The notes under the pieces were generated by a model that worked only from the letters and a program-made list of their open reading frames with translations, did no database searches and was not told where the DNA came from. Of a stretch of DNA of 64,000 nt, positions 43,441-51,665 are shown in pieces. Positions within the stretch are counted from its first letter, which is position 1. Each line of letters begins with the position of its first letter. The position numbers were made by a program, and so were the translations under genes. The DNA is from an uncultured Bacteroides sp. (GTDB lineage Bacteria; Bacteroidota; Bacteroidia; Bacteroidales; Bacteroidaceae), in contig CAAFUN010000147.1 in NCBI GenBank assembly GCA_900766195.1, positions 33,803-97,802 of the forward strand, written 5' to 3'.

Positions 43441-46400
43441 ATGACCATAATTCAACAACCTGACGCGCTATCACTCAGTTATAACATTCGTGACTTCCGG
43501 ATATCCTCTACTGCTTCCGTCTCCTTCGTTCTTAAAAAAGGAGACGTTTCAATCGTGGCTCAAACTTACGAGCCTGGGCAAGATGGATATGTCACGATTA
43601 AAGTGCGCGATATCATACACGCTCAGCTTGCATTTGTCCTGCAGACTGTGGGCGCTATGTGTGAACAACCGGACATCGTGGCTGATTTTACAGCGGTGAT
43701 CGATACCACGGAAGTAACATTCCGCGCAATCCGCTCCGGAGTAGAAAACTTTGCAGATACGGCAGCCAACTTCTTAACCGCGAACTGGCTTACCTGGCAG
43801 CCGCAGGAAAAGCCGGTGACTTACGCTTCTCCGGAGTTTCTTACTTACTACGCTGTCATTGCTAGTAGTTGTAAGTTAAAGGCTTATTACACGAATGATG
43901 CCGGCAACGTTACTGCAGAGGAAACAATTACAGTAGGCGCACTCACAGAAGGAAAGGCCTACACTATCCCGATGCAATATGCAGCTATCTCTACCCTTTT
44001 GGGTGGCAAGCTACCGGCCTTTTATGATGTGTGGATAGAAGACGGATCCGGCAACCGGCTGACTTACATACAACGCTACTATGCCGGGAACATGAAGAGT
44101 GAACAGGAAGACTGGATCCTGTTTGAAAACTCGCTGGGCGGAATTGATACCTTCCGGGCCTATGGCGCAACCAACTTCACCGGCGAGCATACACATAATA
44201 TTGCGGAGATAGACGAAGTGAGCGAAGAGTACCGGGTAGATACGCAAAGAAAATATCAAAAGAACACCGGCTACCTAAACATGCGTGAACGCCACTGGCT
44301 GCTAGACTTTTTCCCTTCTGCACACAAACTGATCTATACGGCCGGTGCATTGCGGGCCATTGTGGTAACCGACTCGGACGTAACATACCAGGATAAAGAA
44401 TTGCCAAGCAGCTATACATTTACATATAAGTATGCGGATGCTAAACCCTTATTGAACATTGCTCGTACTTCGGCCCCGGCTGAAGTACTGAACATAGCCA
44501 TACCCGATCTTGGAAATTTTACGGTGCCCCCTCGGCTCGTTGAGCTGGCCTCTCTCCCTCTTACCGAGGGGGCACTGTTTCCCGTACAATCACCCTACGA
44601 TGAAGCCTGGAAGAAAACAACTGCAGGCGCATTGTTTCAATTTATTGCTAATAAGCTAACGAATAACTACAACGGCGGTGGCGGCATTGGCCACACACAC
44701 AATAATCTAGACTTACTACAGCTGCTAAGCTATGTAGATGATTATCTCGAAGTTGACAGCAAGAAGATTAAAGCCGGATATGCCGATGATTTTCCAGATG
44801 AGATAGATAAGATAAAGACTTTTCTAAAAGGACTAACGGTCGGAGATAAGGCAAGTATAGACAAGGACGGGAATGCTACAGTACAGCAGCTCATCGCGTT
44901 AGTTAAAGCTCAAGTAGCAGCACTAGAGGTCACAGGTAATACAAAGACAAACTCTTTGGACGTTACCGAAACAGCCAAAGCCAAAGATGTAGAGGTATCG
45001 AATAGTGTTACAACGCTGAATGCTGTAATACAGGCTTTAGCTAAAACCCACGATCTGACCGTAGAGAATACAGCCGACATCATGCACGGTATCATTCGTG
45101 AGTATCTGACTTCCGAATCTTTTGTTTCCGGCTTTTTAGGCAGTGGTTTTAAGATATGGAAAGACGAAAACGGGTTATGGCATGGTGAGTTTGATGAGCT
45201 AACTGTAAGAAAGACGTTCCTTATATTTGAGTTGGTTGTGCAAAAAGTAGTCCATCAGGGAGGTATGGTTATCCGATCCGCTGCCGGTGGTAAGCTAAAG
45301 AAAGTAACCGACGGTGGTACATATTGGAAATGTGAGCATGACAGTGCAGATGATTTCGTAGTTGGTGACCAGGTACTTTGTCAGACCTTTACAGGCAGTT
45401 CCATGAAGCGTTATTGGCGGTTGGTAACATCTGCCGGTGCCGGGTATTTCAATTTGAGTAAGACTGACTGTGAGGCAGGCAGTGCCAATCCCGAAGCTGG
45501 TGATGAAGTATCCATATTAGGAAATCGAACAGTTACAGCACGTCAAAAAGCACAGATAGATTGTGCAGTGGGTGATGATGCACCATACCGGGATGATTAT
45601 TCGGGTATCAACTCATATAGCTTGGTTGGCAAGCTCATCAATCGTACAGGCAATCTTTCGGGCATAACGGATCCTGATTTCGGTGCATTGTCCGGTAGTG
45701 GTTTATATGGTATCAATGTTTATCTCAAAGGCATATTCAGGCTGTTATCCGGCAAGACTGTAGAGACAGCGATATCGGATGCACAGGCAGAATCCAATGC
45801 TTATACCGACGGCAAGATTACTAAGATAGAAACCAGCTTTGAAATACGTGAAGGTCAGATTAGCAGTAAAGTAACAGAAGCCACAGTAGCTGCTACAAAT
45901 GCGGGTAATTCCGCAGTATTGGCACAGGGTTATGCATCTACAGCCGGACAAAAAGCTTCTGCCGCTGCTGGTTCCGCTTCCGAAGCAGCAAACATATTAA
46001 CGACTGTTACGCAAAAGGAAACAAGCATTCAACAAACAGCTCAAGCGATAGAGTTGAAAGCTGTCCGTGCCGAGAGTGCTGCAGGTCGTGCAGAAAGCGC
46101 GGAAGCAAGCATTAACCTGAAAGCGGACGGAATAGTCTTACAGGCTAGCAATCAGGCAGCTAATACGGCAGTTAACGGTATTCAAGTAGGTGGGCGAAAC
46201 TTAGCGCAGCAGAGTTCAAACCAATGGGGAAATTGGATTACACTCGTTGATATAGTTAATTTTTGTCCTGGCGGAAATGATGGTCTTGGGAAATTTATAT
46301 TAGACGGAGTAAGTTTAGGCGATTATATAACAATATCCTTAGAAATAGAATACCAAAACTTAATTAAAACAGCTACTGGCTCACCGCATGCTTTGGTTCA

Positions 46401-48138
46401 AGGAGCTTTCAATAAAACACAGTGGAATCCTTTTTGTCCAGAAATCAATTTTTTAAGCCAACTTGATTTTACTAACGGGAGTGGCAATTTAATCATAAGC
46501 AAATCATTTTTATTGACCTCGCAACAGTTAGCTAATGATTACGGTTATTATACTTTTCGGTTTGATTACCTTACCGGTAAGGTACGCGTTCGCAACTTTA
46601 AGGTAGAGCGCGGTAATAAATCCACCGCGTGGACACCTGCACCCGAAAATGTGGCACAGGATGCAACTACTAAAGCAAATACAGCAGAGAGTAACGCAAA
46701 AACGTACTCAAACAATACGTTTACGACTAAAACGACTTATGAAGCAGGAATACAAATATTAAGCGGACAAATTTCAAGTAAGGTGAGCCAGACGGATTTT
46801 AATTCGTTAGGAGCTACTGTAAGTAGCCATACCTCAACCATCAATCAATTACCTACCACTATTGACCAGAGGATAACATCACAAGTCGCTGACGGTGGTA
46901 TAATTAAAACTAATGTAGAGAGTTGGTTTACTTTATCCGGGAATACTATATCCATGGGAGCTAAGAGTTTCGATATATCCGGAGCTGTAGTATTTAATTC
47001 CCTCGCTACTCAATCGCAAGCACAAGGATATGCTAAGTCCGCTGTTGATGGTATTCAGGTAGGTGGTAGAAACTTAGCACTTGATTCGGCTAAGATCATT
47101 ACGGGTTACAATGCGTATCCTCTAACGAAAACAGCACAACAACTAAAGGGTAAAATAATAACTATATCTTTTGAATACAAATATGAAAATGTATCCACAG
47201 GAAGTGGGTATCAGACTTGTAGATTTGGATTTGAGTGGGGTATTGACTTTTCTCCTAATACGGAATGGTTAGGTGCTTGGGTGAACTTACCTCTAAATTC
47301 ATCCGGTTTATCGGGTAGCGGTCGTAGAGTACAGTCTTATAGCTTAATAGGTGATTATACCGTAGATCATGCCATAGCACCATTTCATATCCAAATTGCC
47401 GGTGGTACTGTTCGCGTATGGAATTTCAAGTTCGAGGAAGGCAATAAAGCTACCGATTGGACTCCTGCACCCGAAGATGTATCACAAGACGCAACCGATA
47501 AAGCACTTGCCGCTCAAAGTAATGCTATTAGTGCAGCATCTACTGATGCGACCACCAAAGCTAATACAGCAGAAAGCAATGCAAAAGGCTATAGTGATAT
47601 CCTTAAAAATAGTCTCGGCAGTCTTGCTTATGAAAATACTGTATCCCTTGCTAAACTTGGAACCACAATCATAGAGGGTGGTTATCTCAAAACTGCGCTT
47701 ATCGACGTTGAGAATTTGACTGTAAGAAATGTCGAGGCAAAAGATTCTAATGGTAATGTGACCTGCAAAATTAATGGTGCTACTGGAGATGTGAAGATTA
47801 AAGGAGATCTCACAGTACAGTCCTTACGACTATCTCTAATACCTGACAATGGATCTTTAAAAGACGGATATTTAATGCTCTCTTCTTCTGGCTCTTATAT
47901 CGCACCGGAACTTTCTGATAACGAAGTCATGGAGGTTAGATTTATTACGCCAGCTTGGTCAAGAATGGTAGTATCAATAACATTAATACCAAAAAATAGT
48001 AATGTAAGAATTGGAACCACAATATGGCTATTAAGCGCTGTCAATTCTAATGTAACTATCTCCGGAATTGGTTCTATTTTAGGATTTAAGAGAGATGGAA
48101 TAACATATTGGATAATTAGTTATAATGAAAAAGATTAG
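43441..48138 (+). CDS. tail fibre / host-recognition protein
   Basis: 1565 residues. The first 450 form a baseplate-attachment-like region. Then come alpha-helical spacers with TKANTAESNAK-type repeats, and two copies of a carbohydrate-binding-like module that begin IQVGGRNLA and end WTPAPE[N/D]V[A/S]QDAT (about residues 915-1080 and 1200-1360). The C-terminus is beta-rich (VTCKINGATGDVKIKGDLTV). It is the likely receptor-binding protein, aimed at a capsular or outer-membrane glycan. Confidence 0.8.
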   Translation: MTIIQQPDALSLSYNIRDFRISSTASVSFVLKKGDVSIVAQTYEPGQDGYVTIKVRDIIHAQLAFVLQTVGAMCEQPDIVADFTAVIDTTEVTFRAIRSGVENFADTAANFLTANWLTWQPQEKPVTYASPEFLTYYAVIASSCKLKAYYTNDAGNVTAEETITVGALTEGKAYTIPMQYAAISTLLGGKLPAFYDVWIEDGSGNRLTYIQRYYAGNMKSEQEDWILFENSLGGIDTFRAYGATNFTGEHTHNIAEIDEVSEEYRVDTQRKYQKNTGYLNMRERHWLLDFFPSAHKLIYTAGALRAIVVTDSDVTYQDKELPSSYTFTYKYADAKPLLNIARTSAPAEVLNIAIPDLGNFTVPPRLVELASLPLTEGALFPVQSPYDEAWKKTTAGALFQFIANKLTNNYNGGGGIGHTHNNLDLLQLLSYVDDYLEVDSKKIKAGYADDFPDEIDKIKTFLKGLTVGDKASIDKDGNATVQQLIALVKAQVAALEVTGNTKTNSLDVTETAKAKDVEVSNSVTTLNAVIQALAKTHDLTVENTADIMHGIIREYLTSESFVSGFLGSGFKIWKDENGLWHGEFDELTVRKTFLIFELVVQKVVHQGGMVIRSAAGGKLKKVTDGGTYWKCEHDSADDFVVGDQVLCQTFTGSSMKRYWRLVTSAGAGYFNLSKTDCEAGSANPEAGDEVSILGNRTVTARQKAQIDCAVGDDAPYRDDYSGINSYSLVGKLINRTGNLSGITDPDFGALSGSGLYGINVYLKGIFRLLSGKTVETAISDAQAESNAYTDGKITKIETSFEIREGQISSKVTEATVAATNAGNSAVLAQGYASTAGQKASAAAGSASEAANILTTVTQKETSIQQTAQAIELKAVRAESAAGRAESAEASINLKADGIVLQASNQAANTAVNGIQVGGRNLAQQSSNQWGNWITLVDIVNFCPGGNDGLGKFILDGVSLGDYITISLEIEYQNLIKTATGSPHALVQGAFNKTQWNPFCPEINFLSQLDFTNGSGNLIISKSFLLTSQQLANDYGYYTFRFDYLTGKVRVRNFKVERGNKSTAWTPAPENVAQDATTKANTAESNAKTYSNNTFTTKTTYEAGIQILSGQISSKVSQTDFNSLGATVSSHTSTINQLPTTIDQRITSQVADGGIIKTNVESWFTLSGNTISMGAKSFDISGAVVFNSLATQSQAQGYAKSAVDGIQVGGRNLALDSAKIITGYNAYPLTKTAQQLKGKIITISFEYKYENVSTGSGYQTCRFGFEWGIDFSPNTEWLGAWVNLPLNSSGLSGSGRRVQSYSLIGDYTVDHAIAPFHIQIAGGTVRVWNFKFEEGNKATDWTPAPEDVSQDATDKALAAQSNAISAASTDATTKANTAESNAKGYSDILKNSLGSLAYENTVSLAKLGTTIIEGGYLKTALIDVENLTVRNVEAKDSNGNVTCKINGATGDVKIKGDLTVQSLRLSLIPDNGSLKDGYLMLSSSGSYIAPELSDNEVMEVRFITPAWSRMVVSITLIPKNSNVRIGTTIWLLSAVNSNVTISGIGSILGFKRDGITYWIISYNEKD

Positions 48139-48149
48139 GTCACAATAAA

Positions 48150-48554
48150 TTAAGGCATAGTTAACGCGTCTAGCTTACGATATTTGCGAAAGGCTTTAAC
48201 ATCTTTTGCTTGCAGTAGACCAGACAGACTAACAACAGCACCATCGTCACTATAAGCGGTTACTCGCATAATAGTTTCGTCCCGTTCTTTGAATAAATGA
48301 ATTGAAGTATTGTTTATTGTCGCCTTACCTCGTAACGTCTTGTGTCCGTGTTCCTTATTATTTTCAAATTGAGTTGATAAGAAAAATGTACTATCAGGAT
48401 ATAGGTAAAAAACGGAGCCTTCATAATTACCCTGTTCCACTTTCCATTGACCTTGTAGTTGGTCAAAGGTAACTACTAGGGGATCGTCATCATGACAGGA
48501 AGAAAATATTATAAGGAGTATTGAAATAGATAATAATTTAAGATAATTGTTCAT
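48150..48554 (-). CDS. lipocalin-like lipoprotein moron
   Basis: 134 residues from the ATG at 48554 (the frame is open further upstream but without a sensible signal). Lipobox LIIFSSC, then a beta-rich domain (VTFDQLQGQWKVEQGNYEGS, FYLYPDSTFFLSTQFENN) like Bacteroidetes lipocalin-like proteins. It is on the strand opposite to all late genes. TATATTTG (48575-48568, minus strand) is a perfect -7 box, so it is probably expressed from the prophage. Surface exposure would suit superinfection exclusion. Confidence 0.7.
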   Translation of the reverse strand: MNNYLKLLSISILLIIFSSCHDDDPLVVTFDQLQGQWKVEQGNYEGSVFYLYPDSTFFLSTQFENNKEHGHKTLRGKATINNTSIHLFKERDETIMRVTAYSDDGAVVSLSGLLQAKDVKAFRKYRKLDALTMP

Positions 48555-48567
48555 GGCTTTTTTTTTG

Positions 48568-48575
48568 CAAATATA
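48568..48575 (-). promoter_or_regulatory. Promoter -7 box of the lipoprotein moron
   Basis: TATATTTG on the minus strand, 13 bases before the start codon; a TTTG lies 15 bases further upstream, a little closer than usual. Confidence 0.55.
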
Positions 48576-48609
48576 TAAAATTTTATAAAACAAATACGAA
48601 AAATGAATT

Positions 48610-48885
48610 ATGAAGAAAATTGATTTTAGAAAAATCTCAGTAGAGGATGTTACGGGGAAGAATAGTACCCTTGATATCAGCAAAGAGTTAGGTAACGCCA
48701 TCTATAAGAACACACCCGATTTGGGAGAACTGGACTTTGCACAGGAACTCTATAAAAAAGGTGAGGTGGATGTGGATGACAATAAAGCAGCAATTATCCG
48801 TCAATACATGGATGTGGCTCAGTTTTTTGCCTTTGTAAAGGCAGGAGTGAACAAGGAATTGGATAGTATTAACGCTAAAAAATAA
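48610..48885 (+). CDS. hypothetical phage protein
   Basis: 91 residues (IDFRKISVEDVTGKNSTLDI, then helices). It is divergent from the lipoprotein gene and followed at 5 bp by the next gene. Unrecognised; it looks like the small accessory protein found near the right end of Bacteroides prophages. Confidence 0.6.
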   Translation: MKKIDFRKISVEDVTGKNSTLDISKELGNAIYKNTPDLGELDFAQELYKKGEVDVDDNKAAIIRQYMDVAQFFAFVKAGVNKELDSINAKK

Positions 48886-48890
48886 AGAAG

Positions 48891-49175
48891 ATGTTTACAG
48901 AAGAATCACGAAGTATTGCCGTAACCGGCTCAGCCGAAAACGACGGTTTTCTCTACAGAGTAAATTACAATACCGATGGTAAGAATCTGATCAAGTTGCA
49001 CTGCAATGTGTTCAAGGGTGCTACGGAGAAAGAGCCTGAAACTTATCTCGGTCTGATGTTCCAGGAGAGTGGAAACAAACAAATATCTCTTAAGCAGGAT
49101 ATTGATATGGTTCCTCACCTGACAGTGTTCAACCAAATTTTGAGTGAGGTTACTGCATCGATTGAGGCAGAATAA
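48891..49175 (+). CDS. hypothetical phage protein
   Basis: 94 residues, beta-rich (FLYRVNYNTDGKNLIKLHC). Forms a pair with the gene at 48610. No family recognised. No terminator on the plus strand follows; the downstream stretch encodes a minus-strand RNA. Confidence 0.6.
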   Translation: MFTEESRSIAVTGSAENDGFLYRVNYNTDGKNLIKLHCNVFKGATEKEPETYLGLMFQESGNKQISLKQDIDMVPHLTVFNQILSEVTASIEAE

Positions 49176-49205
49176 ATCAAAGGAGAAATCAAAAGATAAA
49201 AGGAT

Positions 49206-49344
49206 AAAAAAACGGGGGTATAAAAAAGCCCCCGGCTGTTAGCAGGATACCACTCACATGCTAACAAATGCGCCATAACGCACAACCGAGGGCAATACCT
49301 TTGGGCTGCGTTATGGCGCATCTGTATTTTCGCATGTGAGTGGT
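49206..49344 (-). ncRNA. Minus-strand structured RNA with own promoter and terminator
   Basis: Read on the minus strand from 49344. ACCACTCACATGC (49344-49332) pairs with GCATGTGAGTGGT (49261-49249). Inside it ATGCGCCATAACGCA (49321-49307) pairs with TGCGTTATGGCGCAT (49282-49268). The total is 28 perfect base pairs with an internal bulge. A GGGGG/CCCCC hairpin (49233-49214) followed by G and seven T ends it. GTTAGC (49265-49260) can instead pair with GCTAAC (49243-49238), an alternative fold. Length about 139 nt. Confidence 0.7.
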
Positions 49345-49348
49345 GCTG

Positions 49349-49356
49349 CAAAGATA
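49349..49356 (-). promoter_or_regulatory. Promoter -7 box of the minus-strand RNA
   Basis: TATCTTTG on the minus strand, perfect consensus. The predicted start is about 49344, exactly where the long stem begins. No clear TTTG at -33. Confidence 0.65.
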
Positions 49357-49378
49357 ACAACATTAAATATTTTATAAA

Positions 49379-49918
49379 ATGAAAACTCCAATTTCTTATT
49401 ATGGTGGGAAACAAACTATGCTAAAGCATATACTCCCACTCATTCCTAAACATCGGCTATATACCGAAGCTTTCTGCGGTGGAGCTGCTGTCTTGTTTGC
49501 TAAACGGCCCTCTGAAGCTGAGATCATAAATGATTTGAACATGAATCTCACAACCTTTTATTGGATGTGTCAAACTAGTTACCAAGAGCTAAAAGCTGAA
49601 ATAACTAAGACTCTACATAGCCGGGATATTCATGCGCACGCAGCACATATCTTATGCTATCCTGACTACTTCAGCCAGGTGCAACGAGCATGGGCAGTAT
49701 GGGCACTTTGCAAAATGTCTTTTGCCAGCATGCTAGATGGTACGTTTGGATATGATTTTGAGGGCGGAATGCCGAAAAAGCTAGCTAATGCGAAAGATGA
49801 ATTTACTGAGCAATTAAGTCGGCGGCTTGAAAAGGTAACGATAGAGAGTAGAGATGCCCTAGACGTGATTACTTGCTATGACAGTCCTTCAGCTTTTCAC
49901 TTTGTGGATCCACCTTAA
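49379..49918 (+). pseudogene. truncated Dam-type (class D12) adenine methyltransferase
   Basis: 179 residues. Motif I region PISYYGGKQTML and FCGGAAVLF are intact, then the target-recognition part, then the catalytic motif DPPY stops at DPP: the codon for Tyr is replaced by TAA. Normal family length is about 260-280 residues, so the catalytic Tyr and the last strands are missing. A hairpin (AAACATCG/CGATGTTT) and GTTGGAC repeats follow at once. Activity is not expected; a cofactor-binding remnant is possible. Confidence 0.8.
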
Positions 49919-49942
49919 ACATCGCTTTTTTGAACGATGTTT

Positions 49943-49965
49943 GTTGGACTGTTGGACAGTTGGAC
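49943..49965. repeat. Second GTTGGAC cluster
   Basis: Three exact GTTGGAC copies at an 8-bp period (49943, 49951, 49959), followed by GGAAAA. Nearly identical to 16643-16673. It lies between the truncated methylase and the integrase stop. Confidence 0.85.
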
Positions 49966-49977
49966 GGAAAATATCTG

Positions 49978-51147
49978 CTACAGCTTGATTGAATTAAATA
50001 CTTTTATACCTTCTTGCTTCGTTTTATCGAGCACGTGAGCGTAGATAAAAGTCTCCCGGAGATCGGAGTGCCCTAAGATCTCTTTTAAGGTAGAAAAGTC
50101 CTTAGTCTTATCAAGAAAGATCGTAGCGAACGTGTGCCTTCCGGCTTTACATGATATCCGTTTCCCGATTTCTGCCATTTCGGCCAACCGGCGGAGATAG
50201 AAATTAATCTTCTGATCAGGAAGCAGGTTTGTAAAAAGCAAGCCGCGCGAACGTCCGCACTTCAATTTCTTAATAAGTGCCCTAGCTGGAGTAGAGATCG
50301 GTACCTGTATCGGTGCCGGCTTTGAATTGCGCAGCTTCAGGCGGTAGTAAGTTAAATTTGTTCTTCCTATTTGTTCAATCTGTATTGACCGGGCATCACT
50401 TATATGCAATGAGGTAAAGCACATGAAAAGGAATATCTCGAGGCTACTGCGCATGCCCGGCGTTAATGTACCTTCATTGTATAGCTTAACCATGCGCATG
50501 AGTTCTTCTTCAGTCAGATACTCCGGAGTGCTACACGTCTTTCTTGATATCCGTATTCGTTCAAACGGATTGTCTGACATATAGCCTTCGCGAATGGCCG
50601 CACGAACGTACTTCTTCAGCACAGCCAGGTTCTTGTTGATGGTAGAGTCTTTGTTGTTCAGCTTCTTTTTCAGATAGCCCTTGTACTCATTAATAAAGTC
50701 TTCAGTAATTTCATCAAAGTAGAGATCAGTCCTATAGACCTTCAGCTTATTGATAACATCTATATGTACATCTTTTGTGGTAGGCTCTATCTCATGCGGA
50801 TGGTGGCGCATGTAATGGCTTACATACTCATAAAACGTCTTGTAGTCATCCGGACGATTGTATGCACGAAGAAACATCTCTTTCGATAGCGACTTATCCT
50901 TCAACCGATACTTCACCATAACGTTGTTGACTCTCGCACGAATGGTATCTATTATAAGATTCTTATCCTTATGTCGTTTATCGGCAATAGTGACCTTGCC
51001 GGACACTTTATCGAAGTTACTCTCAGATGCACTAACCTTACAAGGTATTTGCACTTTTTCCTTTTGCAGGTAAAAGGTTACATAGATAGGCCGTTCTCCG
51101 CTTTTCGCTATCCGACCATTGGTCTGAACTACTCTAATTACTGCCAT
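49978..51147 (-). CDS. int: tyrosine integrase, CTnDOT/Bacteroides type
   Basis: 389 residues. N-terminal arm-binding domain (about 1-90), SAM-like core-binding domain (about 100-200) and C-terminal catalytic domain. Visible catalytic residues: Lys in KLRNSKPAP, Arg337 and His338 in AGRHTFAT, His360 in LGHSDL and nucleophile Tyr369 in ETFIYAHV. At the first Arg position (box I, usually TGLR) it has TSLHISD, so His248 stands there. CTnDOT IntDOT also lacks this Arg. K334 replaces the box II His. It faces the tRNA-Cys attachment site 180 bp away. Confidence 0.9.
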   Translation of the reverse strand: MAVIRVVQTNGRIAKSGERPIYVTFYLQKEKVQIPCKVSASESNFDKVSGKVTIADKRHKDKNLIIDTIRARVNNVMVKYRLKDKSLSKEMFLRAYNRPDDYKTFYEYVSHYMRHHPHEIEPTTKDVHIDVINKLKVYRTDLYFDEITEDFINEYKGYLKKKLNNKDSTINKNLAVLKKYVRAAIREGYMSDNPFERIRISRKTCSTPEYLTEEELMRMVKLYNEGTLTPGMRSSLEIFLFMCFTSLHISDARSIQIEQIGRTNLTYYRLKLRNSKPAPIQVPISTPARALIKKLKCGRSRGLLFTNLLPDQKINFYLRRLAEMAEIGKRISCKAGRHTFATIFLDKTKDFSTLKEILGHSDLRETFIYAHVLDKTKQEGIKVFNSIKL

Positions 51148-51277
51148 TTTTGTTATCTACTTTATGTCTACTTCCAGTGCATTTTCTACATTTTGTCTAC
51201 CTTTTCATAAATATCTCTATTTTCTCATCCGTTTACGAAATCTTCATAATGATCTGATACAACGGTGTATAAACAAA

Positions 51278-51315
51278 AATAAGCGAGGGAATCATTTCTG
51301 ATTCCCTCGCTTATT
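51278..51315 (-). terminator. Phage-borne terminator for tRNA-Cys
   Basis: A perfect 17-bp inverted repeat (51278-51294 and 51299-51315, containing GCGAGGGAATCA) with a TTTC/GAAA loop and, on the minus strand, TTTTT. It lies on the phage side of attR, so it follows tRNA-Cys only in the lysogen. Confidence 0.85.
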
Positions 51316-51326
51316 GTAGGTTCTCT

Positions 51327-51340
51327 AGAGGTACCTGGCG
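51327..51340. repeat. attR: attR core
   Basis: AGAGGTACCTGGCG, identical to 6499-6512. It restores the 3' end of the tRNA-Cys gene. Confidence 0.85.
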
Positions 51341-51399
51341 GATTCGAACCGCCGTAGACGGTTTTGCAGACCGCTACCTAGCCACTCGGTCAAGGTACC
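51329..51399 (-). tRNA. tRNA-Cys (GCA)
   Basis: 71 nt on the minus strand. Acceptor stem GGTACCT/AGGTACC, D stem ACC/GGT, anticodon stem GCGGT/ACCGT with loop CTGCAAA (anticodon GCA), T arm GGCGG-TTCGAAT-CCGCC. Discriminator U73 is the cysteine identity base. CCA is not encoded. The 3' 12 nt lie in the phage attachment core. Confidence 0.95.
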
Positions 51400-51449
51400 G
51401 TTTTCCCCGTTTGCGGTTGCAAAGGTAATACTTTTTTTGTATTAACAAA

Positions 51450-51665
51450 CTATCCGCAGCATTTTTTCTTTTTAGGCTTCTGCGACGCCCCACATTCGGC
51501 GCGTTTCTTATCTAACAGACTCTTAAGTTCACAGCCGGTAGGACATGTATCACAAGGATTTACCTTCTTATTCGTTTTGTGGACAAATGAATAAATACCT
51601 TTTGCTACACGAATAGCGCATAGCAATAATAAGATGATGACTACCCACTGTTGCCAATTATTCAT
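51450..51665 (-). CDS. FeoB-associated Cys-rich membrane protein
   Basis: 71 residues: one N-terminal span (WVVIILLLLCAIRVAKGIY), then NPCDTCPTGCELKSLL and a basic tail ending KKKKCCG. This is the small partner found beside FeoB in many Bacteroidetes and Firmicutes, thought to assist ferrous iron transfer. Its start overlaps the feoB stop (ATGA), so they are co-translated. Confidence 0.88.
   Translation of the reverse strand: MNNWQQWVVIILLLLCAIRVAKGIYSFVHKTNKKVNPCDTCPTGCELKSLLDKKRAECGASQKPKKKKCCG

Larger units (their letters stand above)
6499..51340. mobile_element. Temperate tailed prophage in tRNA-Cys
   Basis: Boundaries come from the 14-bp repeated core. Between them lie an integrase adjacent to the tRNA, a CI-like repressor with operators, replication genes, capsid protease and major capsid, terminase, portal, connector genes, lysis cassette, tape measure, baseplate and fibre. 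The long tape-measure (1231 aa) and lack of visible contractile-sheath genes suggest a siphovirus-like particle. All structural modules appear intact, so it may be inducible; the only clear pseudogene is the truncated Dam methylase near the right end. Confidence 0.9.

Noticed and set aside
43441..48138. Diversity-generating retroelement acting on the fibre
   Set aside because: No template repeat, no reverse transcriptase and no A-biased variable region found in the window.
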